64,000 nt of DNA, taken from contig CATKHW010000380.1 in the NCBI GenBank assembly GCA_949752795.1, positions 62,001-126,000 of the forward strand, given 5' to 3'. A program made the translations under genes and the position numbers. The notes below the pieces were generated by a model. That model did no database searches. It saw only the letters and a program-made list of their open reading frames with translations, and was not told where the DNA came from. Below, in pieces: positions 48,467 to 62,378 of the stretch (positions within the stretch are counted from its first letter, which is position 1; each line of letters opens with the position of its first letter). The stretch is from Hyperoodon ampullatus (lineage: Eukaryota; Chordata; Mammalia; Artiodactyla; Ziphiidae).

Positions 48467-50205
48467 GTCCCTTTCACTGAGGAAGGTGTAGGTCTTGTCT
48501 ATTCCATAGTTGGTTTTTGGAACGGTACCTGTGCTTATATCAAACTCTGGTTTTATGCATCACCCCACCTCTCCTTCCCCCTTAAGCAGGCATAAGAGTG
48601 TTTTCTAAATGTGAGACACTGTTCTCTTTCCTAACTCAGTTCAAGTGTAGCCCTGTTTACAGGATCTTCATAAGTGATATCTTATGATAAGTATCTTTTT
48701 CTGTGTGACTTATTTCACTTAGAATCATCGTACCTGAATCCACCCATTTTGCTGCTACTGGTCTTATGACATTGATTTCATGGCTGAGGGATATTCCATC
48801 GTACGTAAGTACCACAATTTTTTGAACCATTTTTATATTTCCTGGGATATTTAAGGTGGACCCAAGTTGAGGTCCTTGTAAGCAGTGCAGCCCTAAATTT
48901 TGGGGTGGCTCTGTCTTATTGATCTTCAGTTTTCCCAAGGTATATTCCCTAGACTGTAAGTGCCCTTGGCTCTGTAGCTCTGTTGTTTACTTGTTTTAGG
49001 GAACACAATGCACTCCTACAGATAGGCAGTTGGCAATTTACATCCCGCCCATCAGCATAACAAGGCTCCCTGTTCTCCAGGGCCTGTCTTGCCTTTCTGG
49101 TTTTTACACATTTTGTGGATGTCCCTTTTGACCGGTGGGAAGTGATACTTCTTTGTAGTGCAGATTTGCATTGCCCGCTTGCTTGCTTGGCCAAAAAGGG
49201 CGTATGCGTTTTCTCCTGAATATATTCAGGAGAAAACGCATACGCCCTTTTTGGCCAAGTGCATCATTGTCGAAGTTGTGCCCCTCTTCCTGTGCTTTAA
49301 AGGCGATTCCAACGTACCTCTTAAAATCTGTTTCCTGCTATTCTGCCTCGCTTTCAAGTCCACCTCGTTGCCTTCCCTCAACAGATTTTTGGACGATAGT
49401 TGTCCTTTATTACTCGGCCAGTTTGTGAATTGCTGTGCCCCTGAGCTCCATTTTTCAACTCGTTTTCTGTGAGCTGACCTCAAGTCCAAAATTTTGGTTC
49501 AGGACCTATGCTGTTTCCCGGTGGGTGGCTGAGACGTTGGTTAATTCTTCTTCCTGCTGGGAAATTACAGTGATATGTGCCCGTTCAAATGCCTAACAGC
49601 TACTCTCTCATTGGTTCTCCCTCTTCCCTTTCATCCTCTGCCAAATTGGCAACCTGTGCAAACCAGGAGGTTAAAGGGGCTGTCTCTCCAAGTTGGGAGG
49701 TTGATAGTAAAGCAGATGGAAAGTCAAACCGGAGCTCCAGGAGAGGGACTATTCGTTGAGTTTTAGAAACCTTTCGTATTCACAGTGCGTCCGTTCTCTA
49801 GGTTTCCCGTACATGTTATAGCTGTAGAAATATTCCCTTCAACCTGGAGAGTTGGGACCCATGGAATGGGTGCCAGGCATTTGTGCTTTAAAGGGTCTGC
49901 ATTTGCTCACCCAATCTCACCAATCGTCTCAGTCCCAAGTGTCCCTCCTTATGCCACATCCAGCTGTCATTGTAGATAGGGTCATTCCAGGTTTCATCAG
50001 AGACCCTGAAGGAATTGTAAAGAATTTCCCAGTTTTTTTGTTTTGTTTTTGAAATTCCTTTTTATAGTGAGTTTGAGCTGATTCTCGCTGCCATGTTTAT
50101 GCCAGTGTAGACACACTTGATTCCCTTACGGAGACATAGCAATACATAGGTTTTAAGATTCTTACTAGTCAGATATATTCCTCTGCGGGAAATATGGGGT
50201 TTTGA
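48467..50205 (+). repeat. Array B unit B10
   Basis: 1,739 bp. Partner of B5; a difference noted is GGAGCTCCAGG near 49733. Palindrome 49186-49259 is perfect. Confidence 0.93.
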
Positions 50206-51944
50206 GTCCCTTTCACTGAGGAAGGTGTAGGTCTTGTCTATTCCATAGTTGGTTTTTGGAACGGTACCTGTGCTTATATCAAACTCTGGTTTTATGCATC
50301 ACCCCACCTCTCCTTCCCCCTTAAGCAGGCATAAGAGTGTTTTCTAAATGTGAGACACTGTTCTCTTTCCTAACTCAGTTCAAGTGTAGCCCTGTTTACA
50401 GGATCTTCATAAGTGATATCTTATGATAAGTTTCTTTTTCTGTGTGACTTATTTCACTTAGAATCATCGTACCTGAATCCACCCATTTTGCTGCTACTGG
50501 TCTTATGACATTGATTTCATGGCTGAGGGATATTCCATTGTACGTAATTACCACAATTTTTTGAACCATTTTTATATTTCCTGGGATATTTAAGGTGTAC
50601 CCAAGTTGAGGTCCTTGTAAGCAGTTCAGCCCTAAATTTTGGGGTGGCTCTGTCTTATTGATTTTCAGTTTTCCCAAGGTATATTCCCTAGACTGGAAGT
50701 GCCCTTGGCTCTGTAGCTCTGTTCTTTACTTGTTTTAGGGAACACAATTCACTCCTCCAGAGAGGCAGTTGGCAATTTTCATCCCGCCCATCAGCATAAC
50801 AAGGCTCCCTGTTCTCCAGGGCCTGTCTTGCCTTTCTGGTTTTTACACATTTTGTGGATGTCCCTTTTGACCGGTGGGAAGTGATACTTCTTTGTAGTGC
50901 AGATTTGCATTGCCCGCTTGCTTGCTTGGCCAAAAAGGGCGTATGCGTTTTCTCCTGAATATATTCAGGAGAAAACGCATACGCCCTTTTTGGCCAAGTG
51001 CATCATTGTCGAAGTTGTGCCCCTCTTCCTGTGCTTTAAAGGCGATTCCAACGTACCTCTTAAAATCTGTTTCCTGCTATTCTGCCTCGCTTTCAAGTCC
51101 GCCTCGTTGCCTTCCCTCATCAGATTTTTGGACGATAGTTGTCCTTTATTACTCGGCCAGTTTGTGAATTGCTGTGACACTGAGCTCCATTTTTCAACAC
51201 GTTTTCTGTGAGCTGACCACAAGTCCAAAATTTTGGTTCAGGACCTATGCTTTTTCCAGATGGGTGGCTGAAACGTTGGTTAATACATCTTCCTGCCGTG
51301 AAATTACAGTGATATGTGCCCGTTCAAATGCCTAACAGCTACTCTCTCATTGGTTCTCCCTCTTCCCTTTCATCCTCTGCCAAATTGGCAACCTGTGCAA
51401 ACCAGGAGGTTAAAGGGGCTGTCTCTCCAAGTTGGGAGGTTGATAGTAAAGCAGATGGAAAGTCAAACCGGAGCACCAGGAGAGGGACTATTCATTGAGT
51501 TTTAGAAACCTTTCGTATTCACAGTGTGTCCGTTCTCTAGGTTTCCCGTACATGTTATAGCTGTAGTAATATTCCCTTTAACCTGGAGAGTTGGGACCCA
51601 TGGAATGGGTGCCAGGCATTTGTGCTTTAAAGGGTCTGCATTTGCTCACCCAATCTCACCAATCGTCTCAGTCCCAAGTGTCCCTCCTTATGCCACATCC
51701 AGCTGTCATTGTAGATAGGGTCATTCCAGGTTTCATCAGAGACCCTGAAGGAATTGTAAAGAATTTCCCAGTTTTTTTGTTTTGTTTTTGAAATTCCTTT
51801 TTATAGTGAGTTTGAGCTGATTCTCGCTGCCATGTTTATGCCAGTCTAGACACACTTGATTCCCTTACGGAGACCTATCAATACATAGGTTTTAAGATTC
51901 TTACTACTCAGATATATTCCTCTGCGGGAAATATGGAGTTTTGA
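50206..51944 (+). repeat. Array B unit B11
   Basis: 1,739 bp. Partner of B6. Palindrome 50925-50998 is perfect. Confidence 0.93.
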
Positions 51945-53684
51945 GTCCCTTTCACTGAGGAAGGTGTAGGTCTTGTCTATTCCATAGTTGGTTTTTGGAA
52001 CGGTACCTGTGCTTATATCAAACTCTGGTTTTATGCATCACCCCACCTCTCCTTCCCCCTTAAGCAGGCATAAGAGTGTTTTCTAAATGTGAGACACTGT
52101 TCTCTTTCCTAACTCAGTCCAAGTGTAGCCATGTTTACAGGATCTTCATAAGTGATATCTTATGATAAATTTCTTTTTCTCTGTGACTTATTTCACTTAG
52201 AATCATCGTACCTGAATCCACCCATTTTGCTGCTACTGGTCTTATGACATTGATTTCATGGCTGAGGGATATTCCTTTGTACGTAATTACCACAATTTTT
52301 TGAACCATTTTTATATTTCCTGGGATATTTAAGGTGTACCCAAGTTGAGGTCCTTGTAAGCAGTGCAGCCCTAAATTTTGGGGTGGCTCTGTCTTATTGA
52401 TTTTCAGTTTTCCCAAGGTATATTCCCTAGACACTAAGTGCCCTTGGATCTGTAGCTCTGTTGTTTACTTGTTTTAGGGAACACAATGCACTCCTCCAGA
52501 GAGGCAGTTGGCAATTTACATCCCGCCCATCAGCATAACAAGGCTCCCTGTTCTCCAGGGCCTGTCTTGCCTTTCTGGTTTTTACACATTTTGTGGATGT
52601 CCCTTTTGACCGGTGGGAAGTGATACTTCTTGTAGTGCAGATTTGCATTGCCCGCTTGCTTGCTTGGCCAAAAAGGGCGTATGCGTTTTCTCCTGAATAT
52701 ATTCAGGAGAAAACGCATACGCCCTTTTTGGCCAAGTGCATCATTGTCGAAGTTGTGCCCCTCTTCCTGTGCTTTAAAGGCGATTCCAACGTACCTCTTG
52801 AAATCTGTTTCCTGCTATTCTGCCTCGATTTCAAGTCCGCCTCGTTGCCTTCCCTCAACAGATTTTTGGACTATAGTTGTCCTTTATTACTCGGCCAGTT
52901 TGTGAATTGCTGTGCCCCTGAGCTCCATTTTTCAACTCGTTTTTGGTGAGCTGACCGCAAGTCCAACATTTTGGTTCAGGACCTATGCTGGTTCCCGGTG
53001 GGGGGCTGAGACTTCGGTTAATTCTTCTTCCTGCCGGGAAATTACAGTGATATGTGCCCCTCCAAATGCCTAACAGCTACTCTCTCATGGGTTCTCCCTT
53101 TTCCCTTTCATCCTCTGCCAAATTGGAAACCTGTGCGAACCAGGAGTTTAAAGGGGCTGTCTCTCCAAGTTGGGAGGTTGATAGTAAAGCAGATGGAAAG
53201 TCAAACCGGAGCACCAGGAGAGGGACTATTCGTTGAGTTTTAGAAACCTTTCGTATTCACAGTGTGTCCGTTCTCTAGGTTTCCCGTACATGTTATAGCT
53301 GTACTAATATTCCCTTCAACCTGGAGAGTTGGGACCCATGGAATGGGTGCCAGGCATTTGTGCTTTAAAGGGTCTTCATTTGCTCACCCAATCTCACCAA
53401 TCGTCTCAGTCCCAAGTGTCCCTGCTTATGCCATATCCAGCTGTCATTGTAGATAGGGTCATTCCAGGTTTCATCAGAGACCCTGAAGGAATTGTAAAGA
53501 ATTTCCCAGTTTTTTTTTCTTTTGTTTTTGACATTCCTTTTTATAGTGGGTTTGAGCTGATTTTTGCTGCCATGTTTATGCCAGTCTAGACACACTTGAT
53601 TCCCTTACGGAGACATATCAATACATAGGTTTTAAGATTCTTACTAGTCAGATATTTTCCTCTGCGGGAAATATGGGGTTTTGA
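51945..53684 (+). repeat. Array B unit B12
   Basis: 1,740 bp. Partner of B7; differences include ATTCCTTTGTAC near 52271 and GACACTAAG near 52430. Palindrome 52663-52736 is perfect. Confidence 0.93.
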
Positions 53685-55423
53685 GTCCCTTTCACTGAGG
53701 ACGGTGTAGGTCTTCTCTATCCCATAGTTGGTTTTTGGAACGGTACCTGTGCTTATATCAAACTCTGGTTTTATGCATCACCCCACCTCTCCTTCCCCCT
53801 TAAGCAGGCATAAGAGTGTTTTCTAAATGTGAGACACTGTTCTCTTTCCTAACTCAGTTCAAGTGTAGCCATGTTTACAGGATCTTCATAAGTGATATCT
53901 TATGATAAGTTTCTTTTTCTCTGTGACTTATTTCACTTAGAATCATCGTACCTGAATCCACCCATTTTGCTGCTACTGGTCTTATGACATTGATTTCATG
54001 GCTGAGGGATATTCCATCGTACGTAAGTACCACAATTTTTTGAACCATTTTTATATTTCCTGGGATATTTAAGTTGTACCCAAGTTGAGGTCCTTGTAAG
54101 CAGTGCAGCCCTAAATTTTGGGGTGGCTCTGTCTTATTGATCTTCAGTTTTCCCAAGGTATATTCCCTAGACTGGAAGTGCCCTTGGCTCTGTAGCTCTG
54201 TTGTTTACTTGTTTTAGGGAACACAATGCACTCCTCCAGAGAGGCAGTTGGCAATTTACATCCCGCCCATCAGCATAACAAGGCTCCCTGTTCTCCAGGG
54301 CCTGTCTTGCCTCTCTGGTTTTTACACATTTTGTGGATGTCCCTTTTGACCGGTGGGAAGTGATACTTCTTTGTAGTGCAGATTTGCATTGCCCGCTTGC
54401 TTGCTTGGCCAAAAAGGGAGTATGCGTTTTCTCCTGAATATATTCAGGAAAAAACGCATACGCCCTTTTTGGCCAAGTGCATCATTGTCGAAGTTGTGCC
54501 CCTCTTCCTGTGCTTTAAAGGCGATTCCAACGTACCTCTTGAAATCTGTTTCCTGCTATTCTGCCTCGCTTTCATGTCCGCCTCGTTGCCTTCCCTCAAC
54601 AGATTTTTGGACGATAGTTGTCCTTTATTACTCGGCCAGTGTGTGAATTGATGTGCCCCTGAGCTCCATTTTTCAACTCCTTTTTGGTGAGCTGACCGCA
54701 AGTCCAACATTTTGTTTCAGGACCTATACTGGTTCCCGGTGGGGGTCTGAGACTTTGGTTAATTCTTCTTCCTGCCAGGAAATTACAGTGATATGTGCCC
54801 CTCCAAATGCCTAACAGCTACTCTCTCATGGGTCCTCCCTTTTCCCTTTCATCCTCTGCCAAATTGGAAACCTGTGCGAACCAGGAGGTTAAAGGGGCTG
54901 TCTCTCCAAGTTGGGAGGTTGATAGTAAAGCAGATGGAAAGTCAAACCGGAGAACCAGGAGAGGGACTATTCGTTGAGTTTTAGAAACCTTTCGTATTCA
55001 CAGTGTGTCCGTTCTCTAGGTTTCCCGTACATGTTATAGCTGTAGTAATATTCCCTTCAACCTGGAGAGTTGGGACCCATGGAATGGGTGCCAGGCATTT
55101 GTGCTTTAATGGGTCTGCATTTGCTCACCCAATCTCACCAATCGTCTCAGTCCCAAGTGTACCTCCTTATGCCACATCCAGCTGTCATTGTAGATAGTGT
55201 CATTCCAGGTTTCATCAGAGACCCTGAAGGAATTGTAAAGAATTTCCCAGTTTTTTTGTTTTGTTTTTGAAATTCCTTTTTATAGTGGGTTTGAGCTGAT
55301 TCTCGCTGCCATGTTTATGCCAGTCTACACACACTTGATTCCCTTACGGAGACATATCAATACATAGGTTTTAAGATTCTTACTAGTCAGATATATTCCT
55401 CTGCGGGAAATATGGGGTTTTGA
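53685..55423 (+). repeat. Array B unit B13 (hybrid)
   Basis: 1,739 bp. Partner of B8. Its last roughly 100 bp, from CTACACACAC at about 55326, belong to the following a/b block (compare 58801). Palindrome 54404-54477 with two mismatches. Confidence 0.93.
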
Positions 55424-57162
55424 GTCCCTTTCACTGAGGAAGGTGTAGGTCTTGTCTATTCCATAGTTGGTTTTTGGAACGGTACCTGTGCTTATATCAA
55501 ACTCTGGTTTTATGCATCACCCCACCTCTCCTTCCCCCTTAAGCAGGCATAAGAGTGTTTTCTAAATGTGAGACACTGTTCTCTTCCCTAACTCAGTTCA
55601 AGTGTAGCCATGTTTACAGGATCTTCATAAGTGATATCTTATGATAAGTTTCTTTTTCTGTGTGACTTATTTCACTTAGAATCATCGTACCTGAATCCAC
55701 CCATTTTGCTGCTACTGGTCTTATGACATTGATTTCATGGCTGAGGGATATTCCATCGTACGTAAGTACCACAATTTTTTGAAGCATTTTTATATTTCCT
55801 GGGATATTTAAGGTGTACCCAAGTTGAGGTCCTTGTAAGCAGTGCAGCCCTAAATTTTGGGGTGGCTCTGTCTTATTGATTTTCAGTTTTCCCAAGGAAT
55901 ATTCCCTAGACTTGAAGTGCCCTTGGCTCTGTAGCTCTGTTGTTTACTTGTTTTAGGGAACACAATGCACTCCTCCAGAGAGGCAGCTGGCAATTTACAT
56001 CCCGCCCATCAGCATAACAAGGCTCCATGTTCTCCAGAGCCTGTCTTGCCTCTCTGGTTTTTACACATTTTGTGGATGTCCCTTTTGACCGGTGGGAAGC
56101 GATACTTCTTTGTAGTGCAGATTTGCATTGCCCGCTTGCTTGCTTGGCCAAAAAGGGCGTATGCGTTTTCTCCTGAATATATTCAGGAAAAAACGCATAC
56201 GCCCTTTTTGGCCAAGTGCATCATTGTCGAAGTTGTGCCCCTCTTCCTGTGCTTTAAAGGCGATTCCAACGTACCTCTTGAAATCTGTTTCCTGCTATTC
56301 TGCCTCGCTTTCAAGTCCGCCTCGTTGCCTTCCCTCAACAGACTTTTGGACGATAGTTGTCCTTTATTACTCGGCCAGTTTGTGAATTGCTGTGCCCCTG
56401 AGCTCCATTTTTCAAGTCGTTTTTGGTGAGCTGACCGCAAGTCCAAAATTTTGGTTCAGGACCTATACTGGTTCCCGGTGGGCGGCTGAGACTTTCGTTA
56501 ATTCTTCTTCCTGCCGGCAAATTACAGTGATATGTGCCCGTCCAAATGCCTAACAGTTACTCACTCATTGGTTCTCCCTGTTCCCTTTCATCCTCTGCCA
56601 AATTGGCAACCTGTGCGAACCAGGAGGTTAAAGGGGCTGTCTCTCCAAGTTGGGAGGTTGATAGTAAAGCAGATGGAAAGTCAAACCGTAGCACCAGGAG
56701 AGGGACTATTCGTTGAGTTTTAGAAACCTTTCGTATTCACAGTGTGTCCGTTCTCTAGGTTTCCCGTACATGTTATAACTGTAGTAATATTCGCTTCAAC
56801 CTGGAGAGTTGGGACCCATGGAATGGGTGCCATGCATTATTGCTTTAAAGGGTCTGCATTTGCTCACCCAATCTCACCAATCCTCTCAGTCCCAAGTGTC
56901 CAGCCTTATGCCACATCCAGCTGTCGTTGTATATAGGGTCATTCCAGGTTTCATCAGAGACCCTGAAGGAATTGTAAAGAATTTCCCAGTTTTTTTGTTT
57001 TGTTTTTGAAATTCCTTTTTATAGTGGGTTTGAGCTGATTCTCGCTGCCATGTTTATGCCAGTCTAGACACACTTGATTCCCTTACGGAGACATATCAAT
57101 ACATAGGTTTTAAGATTCTTACTAGTCAGATATATTCCTCAGCGGGAAATATGGGGTTTTGA
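55424..57162 (+). repeat. Array B unit B14 (type a)
   Basis: 1,739 bp. Type a marks: CTCTTCCCTAAC near 55581, AAGCGATACTTC near 56098, TTTCAAGTCGTT near 56411. Palindrome 56143-56216 with one mismatch. Confidence 0.93.
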
Positions 57163-58900
57163 GTCCCTTTCACTGAGGAAGGTGTAGGTCTTGTCTATTC
57201 CATAGTTGGTTTTTGGAACGGTACCTGTGCTTATATCAAACTCTGGTTTTATGCATCACCCCACCTCTCCTTCCCCCTTAAGCAGGCATAAGAGTGTTTT
57301 CTAAATGTGAGACACTGTTCTCTTTCCTAACTCAGTTCAAGTGTAGCCATGTTTACAGGATCTTCATAAGTGATATCTTATGATAAGTTTCTTTTTCTGT
57401 GTGACTTATTTCACTTAGAATCATCGTACCTGAATCCACCCATTTTGCTGCTACTGGTCTTATGACATTGATTTCATGGCTGAGGGATATTCCATCGTAC
57501 ATAAGTACCACAATTTTTTGAAGCATTTTTATATTTCCTGGGATATTTAAGGTGTACCCAAGTTGAGGTCCTTGTAAGCAGTGCAGCCCTAAATTTTGGG
57601 GTGGCTCTGTCTTATTGATTTTCAGTTTTCCCAAGGAATATTCCCTAGACTTGAAGTGCCCTTGGCTCTGTAGCTCTGTTGTTTACTTGTTTTAGGGAAC
57701 ACAATGCACTCCTCCAGAGAGGCAGCTGGCAATTTACATCCCGCCCATCAGCATAACAAGGCTCCATGTTCTCCAGAGCCTGTCTTGCCTTTCTGGTTTT
57801 TACACATTTTGTGAATGTCCCTTTTGACCGGTGGGAAGTGATACTTCTTTGTAGTGCAGATTTGCATTGCCCGCTTGCTTGCTTGGCCAAAAAGGGCGTA
57901 TGCGTTTTCTCCTGAATATATTCAGGAAAAAACGCATACGCCCTTTTTGGCCAAGTGCATCATTGTCGAAGTTGTGCCCCTCTTCCTGTGCTTTAAAGGC
58001 GATTCCAACGTACATCTTGAAATCTGTTTCCTGCTATTCTGCCTCGCTTTCAAGTCCGCCTCGTTGCCTTCCCTCAACAGACTTTTGGACCATAGTTGTC
58101 CTTTATTACTCGGCCAGTTTGTGAATTGCTGTGCCCCTGAGCTCCATTTTTCAACTCGTTTTTGGTGAGCTGACCGCAAGTCCAAAATTTTGGTTCAGGA
58201 CCTATACTGGTTCCCGGTGGGTGGCTGAGACTTTGGTTAATTCTTCTTACTGCCGGGAAATTACAGTGATATGTGCCCGTCCAAATGCCTAACAGCTTCT
58301 CTCTCATTGGTTGTCCCTCTTCCCTTTCAACCTCTGCCAAATTGGCAACCTGTGCGAACCAGGAGGTTAAAGGGGCTGTCTCTCCAAGTTGGGAGGTTGA
58401 TAGTAAAGCAGATGGAAAGTCAAACCGGAGCACCAGGAGAGGGACTATTCGTTGAGTTTTAGAAACCTTTCGATTTCACAGTGTGTCCGTTCTCTAGGTT
58501 TCCCATACATGTTATAGCTGTAGTAATATTCCCTTCAACCTGGAGAGTTGGGACGCATGGAATGGGTGCCATGCATTATTGCTTTAAAGGGTCTGCATTT
58601 GCTCAACCAATCTCACCAAACCTCTCAGTCACAAGTGTCCAGCCTTATGCCACATCCAGCTGTGGTTGTAGATAGGGTCATTCAAGGTTTCATCAGAGAC
58701 CCTGAAGGAATTGTAAAGAATTTCCGAGGTTTTTGTTTTGTTTTTGAAATTCCTTTTTATACTGGGTTTGAGATGATTTTCGCTGCCATGTTTATGCCAG
58801 TCTACACACACTTGATTCCCTTACGGAGACATATCAATACATAGGTTTTAAGATTCTTACTAGTCAGATATATTCCTCTGCGGGAAATATGGGGTTTTGA
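57163..58900 (+). repeat. Array B unit B15 (type b)
   Basis: 1,738 bp. Type b marks: GTACATAAG near 57498, TTGTGAATGTCCC near 57809, GTACATCTTG near 58010, TTTCGATTTCAC near 58468. Palindrome 57882-57955 with one mismatch. Confidence 0.93.
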
Positions 58901-60639
58901 GTCCCTTTCACTGAGGAAGGTGTAGGTCTTGTCTATTCCATAGTTGGTTTTTGGAACGGTACCTGTGCTTATATCAAACTCTGGTTTTATGCATCACCCC
59001 ACCTCTCCTTCCCCCTTAAGCAGGCATAAGAGTGTTTTCTAAATGTGAGACACTGTTCTCTTCCCTAACTCAGTTCAAGTGTAGCCATGTTTACAGGATC
59101 TTCATAAGTGATATCTTATGATAAGTTTCTTTTTCTGTGTGACTTATTTCACTTAGAATCATCGTACCTGAATCCACCCATTTTGCTGCTACTGGTCTTA
59201 TGACATTGATTTCATGGCTGAGGGATATTCCATCGTACGTAAGTACCACAATTTTTTGAAGCATTTTTATATTTCCTGGGATATTTAAGGTGTACCCAAG
59301 TTGAGGTCCTTGTAAGCAGTGCAGCCCTAAATTTTGGGGTGGCTCTGTCTTATTGATTTTCAGTTTTCCCAAGGAATATTCCCTAGACTTGAAGTGCCCT
59401 TGGCTCTGTAGCTCTGTTGTTTACTTGTTTTAGGGAACACAATGCACTCCTCCAGAGAGGCAGCTGGCAATTTACATCCCGCCCATCAGCATAACAAGGC
59501 TCCATGTTCTCCAGAGCCTGTCTTGCCTCTCTGGTTTTTACACATTTTGTGGATGTCCCTTTTGACCGGTGGGAAGCGATACTTCTTTGTAGTGCAGATT
59601 TGCATTGCCCGCTTGCTTGCTTGGCCAAAAAGGGCGTATGCGTTTTCTCCTGAATATATTCAGGAAAAAACGCATACGCCCTTTTTGGCCAAGTGCATCA
59701 TTGTCGAAGTTGTGCCCCTCTTCCTGTGCTTTAAAGGCGATTCCAACGTACCTCTTGAAATCTGTTTCCTGCTATTCTGCCTCGCTTTCAAGTCCGCCTC
59801 GTTGCCTTCCCTCAACAGACTTTTGGACGATAGTTGTCCTTTATTACTCGGCCAGTTTGTGAATTGCTGTGCCCCTGAGCTCCATTTTTCAAGTCGTTTT
59901 TGGTGAGCTGACCGCAAGTCCAAAATTTTGGTTCAGGACCTATACTGGTTCCCGGTGGGCGGCTGAGACTTTCGTTAATTCTTCTTCCTGCCGGCAAATT
60001 ACAGTGATATGTGCCCGTCCAAATGCCTAACAGTTACTCACTCATTGGTTCTCCCTGTTCCCTTTCATCCTCTGCCAAATTGGCAACCTGTGCGAACCAG
60101 GAGGTTAAAGGGGCTGTCTCTCCAAGTTGGGAGGTTGATAGTAAAGCAGATGGAAAGTCAAACCGTAGCACCAGGAGAGGGACTATTCGTTGAGTTTTAG
60201 AAACCTTTCGTATTCACAGTGTGTCCGTTCTCTAGGTTTCCCGTACATGTTATAACTGTAGTAATATTCGCTTCAACCTGGAGAGTTGGGACCCATGGAA
60301 TGGGTGCCATGCATTATTGCTTTAAAGGGTCTGCATTTGCTCACCCAATCTCACCAATCCTCTCAGTCCCAAGTGTCCAGCCTTATGCCACATCCAGCTG
60401 TCGTTGTATATAGGGTCATTCCAGGTTTCATCAGAGACCCTGAAGGAATTGTAAAGAATTTCCCAGTTTTTTTGTTTTGTTTTTGAAATTCCTTTTTATA
60501 GTGGGTTTGAGCTGATTCTCGCTGCCATGTTTATGCCAGTCTAGACACACTTGATTCCCTTACGGAGACATATCAATACATAGGTTTTAAGATTCTTACT
60601 AGTCAGATATATTCCTCTGCGGGAAATATGGGGTTTTGA
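58901..60639 (+). repeat. Array B unit B16 (type a)
   Basis: 1,739 bp. Nearly identical to B14 and B17. Palindrome 59620-59693 with one mismatch. Confidence 0.93.
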
Positions 60640-62378
60640 GTCCCTTTCACTGAGGAAGGTGTAGGTCTTGTCTATTCCATAGTTGGTTTTTGGAACGGTA
60701 CCTGTGCTTATATCAAACTCTGGTTTTATGCATCACCCCACCTCTCCTTCCCCCTTAAGCAGGCATAAGAGTGTTTTCTAAATGTGAGACACTGTTCTCT
60801 TCCCTAACTCAGTTCAAGTGTAGCCATGTTTACAGGATCTTCATAAGTGATATCTTATGATAAGTTTCTTTTTCTGTGTGACTTATTTCACTTAGAATCA
60901 TCGTACCTGAATCCACCCATTTTGCTGCTACTGGTCTTATGACATTGATTTCATGGCTGAGGGATATTCCATCGTACGTAAGTACCACAATTTTTTGAAG
61001 CATTTTTATATTTCCTGGGATATTTAAGGTGTACCCAAGTTGAGGTCCTTGTAAGCAGTGCAGCCCTAAATTTTGGGGTGGCTCTGTCTTATTGATTTTC
61101 AGTTTTCCCAAGGAATATTCCCTAGACTTGAAGTGCCCTTGGCTCTGTAGCTCTGTTGTTTACTTGTTTTAGGGAACACAATGCACTCCTCCAGAGAGGC
61201 AGCTGGCAATTTACATCCCGCCCATCAGCATAACAAGGCTCCATGTTCTCCAGAGCCTGTCTTGCCTCTCTGGTTTTTACACATTTTGTGGATGTCCCTT
61301 TTGACCGGTGGGAAGCGATACTTCTTTGTAGTGCAGATTTGCATTGCCCGCTTGCTTGCTTGGCCAAAAAGGGCGTATGCGTTTTCTCCTGAATATATTC
61401 AGGAAAAAACGCATACGCCCTTTTTGGCCAAGTGCATCATTGTCGAAGTTGTGCCCCTCTTCCTGTGCTTTAAAGGCGATTCCAACGTACCTCTTGAAAT
61501 CTGTTTCCTGCTATTCTGCCTCGCTTTCAAGTCCGCCTCGTTGCCTTCCCTCAACAGACTTTTGGACGATAGTTGTCCTTTATTACTCGGCCAGTTTGTG
61601 AATTGCTGTGCCCCTGAGCTCCATTTTTCAAGTCGTTTTTGGTGAGCTGACCGCAAGTCCAAAATTTTGGTTCAGGACCTATACTGGTTCCCGGTGGGCG
61701 GCTGAGACTTTCGTTAATTCTTCTTCCTGCCGGCAAATTACAGTGATATGTGCCCGTCCAAATGCCTAACAGTTACTCACTCATTGGTTCTCCCTGTTCC
61801 CTTTCATCCTCTGCCAAATTGGCAACCTGTGCGAACCAGGAGGTTAAAGGGGCTGTCTCTCCAAGTTGGGAGGTTGATAGTAAAGCAGATGGAAAGTCAA
61901 ACCGTAGCACCAGGAGAGGGACTATTCGTTGAGTTTTAGAAACCTTTCGTATTCACAGTGTGTCCGTTCTCTAGGTTTCCCGTACATGTTATAACTGTAG
62001 TAATATTCGCTTCAACCTGGAGAGTTGGGACCCATGGAATGGGTGCCATGCATTATTGCTTTAAAGGGTCTGCATTTGCTCACCCAATCTCACCAATCCT
62101 CTCAGTCCCAAGTGTCCAGCCTTATGCCACATCCAGCTGTCGTTGTATATAGGGTCATTCCAGGTTTCATCAGAGACCCTGAAGGAATTGTAAAGAATTT
62201 CCCAGTTTTTTTGTTTTGTTTTTGAAATTCCTTTTTATAGTGGGTTTGAGCTGATTCTCGCTGCCATGTTTATGCCAGTCTAGACACACTTGATTCCCTT
62301 ACGGAGACATATCAATACATAGGTTTTAAGATTCTTACTAGTCAGATATATTCCTCAGCGGGAAATATGGGGTTTTGA
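60640..62378 (+). repeat. Array B unit B17 (type a)
   Basis: 1,739 bp. Nearly identical to B16, and like B14 it ends with CCTCAGCGGG before a type b unit. Palindrome 61359-61432 with one mismatch. Confidence 0.93.

Larger units (their letters stand above)
46033..54728 (+). repeat. Array B five-unit higher-order repeat, copy 2 (approximate ends)
   Basis: Second copy of the block. Scattered single-base differences from copy 1 suggest well over 99 percent identity by eye, apart from the dense patch at about 48187-48362. A third copy begins at about 54729 and is cut off near 55327, where type a/b sequence takes over. Confidence 0.87.

Noticed and set aside
55965..56429. 154-codon plus-strand frame in type a units (also at 59442 and 61181)
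   Set aside because: It crosses the LINE-1 remnant and the palindrome, has no domain and is broken in type b and pentamer units. It is a chance frame in homogenised repeats.
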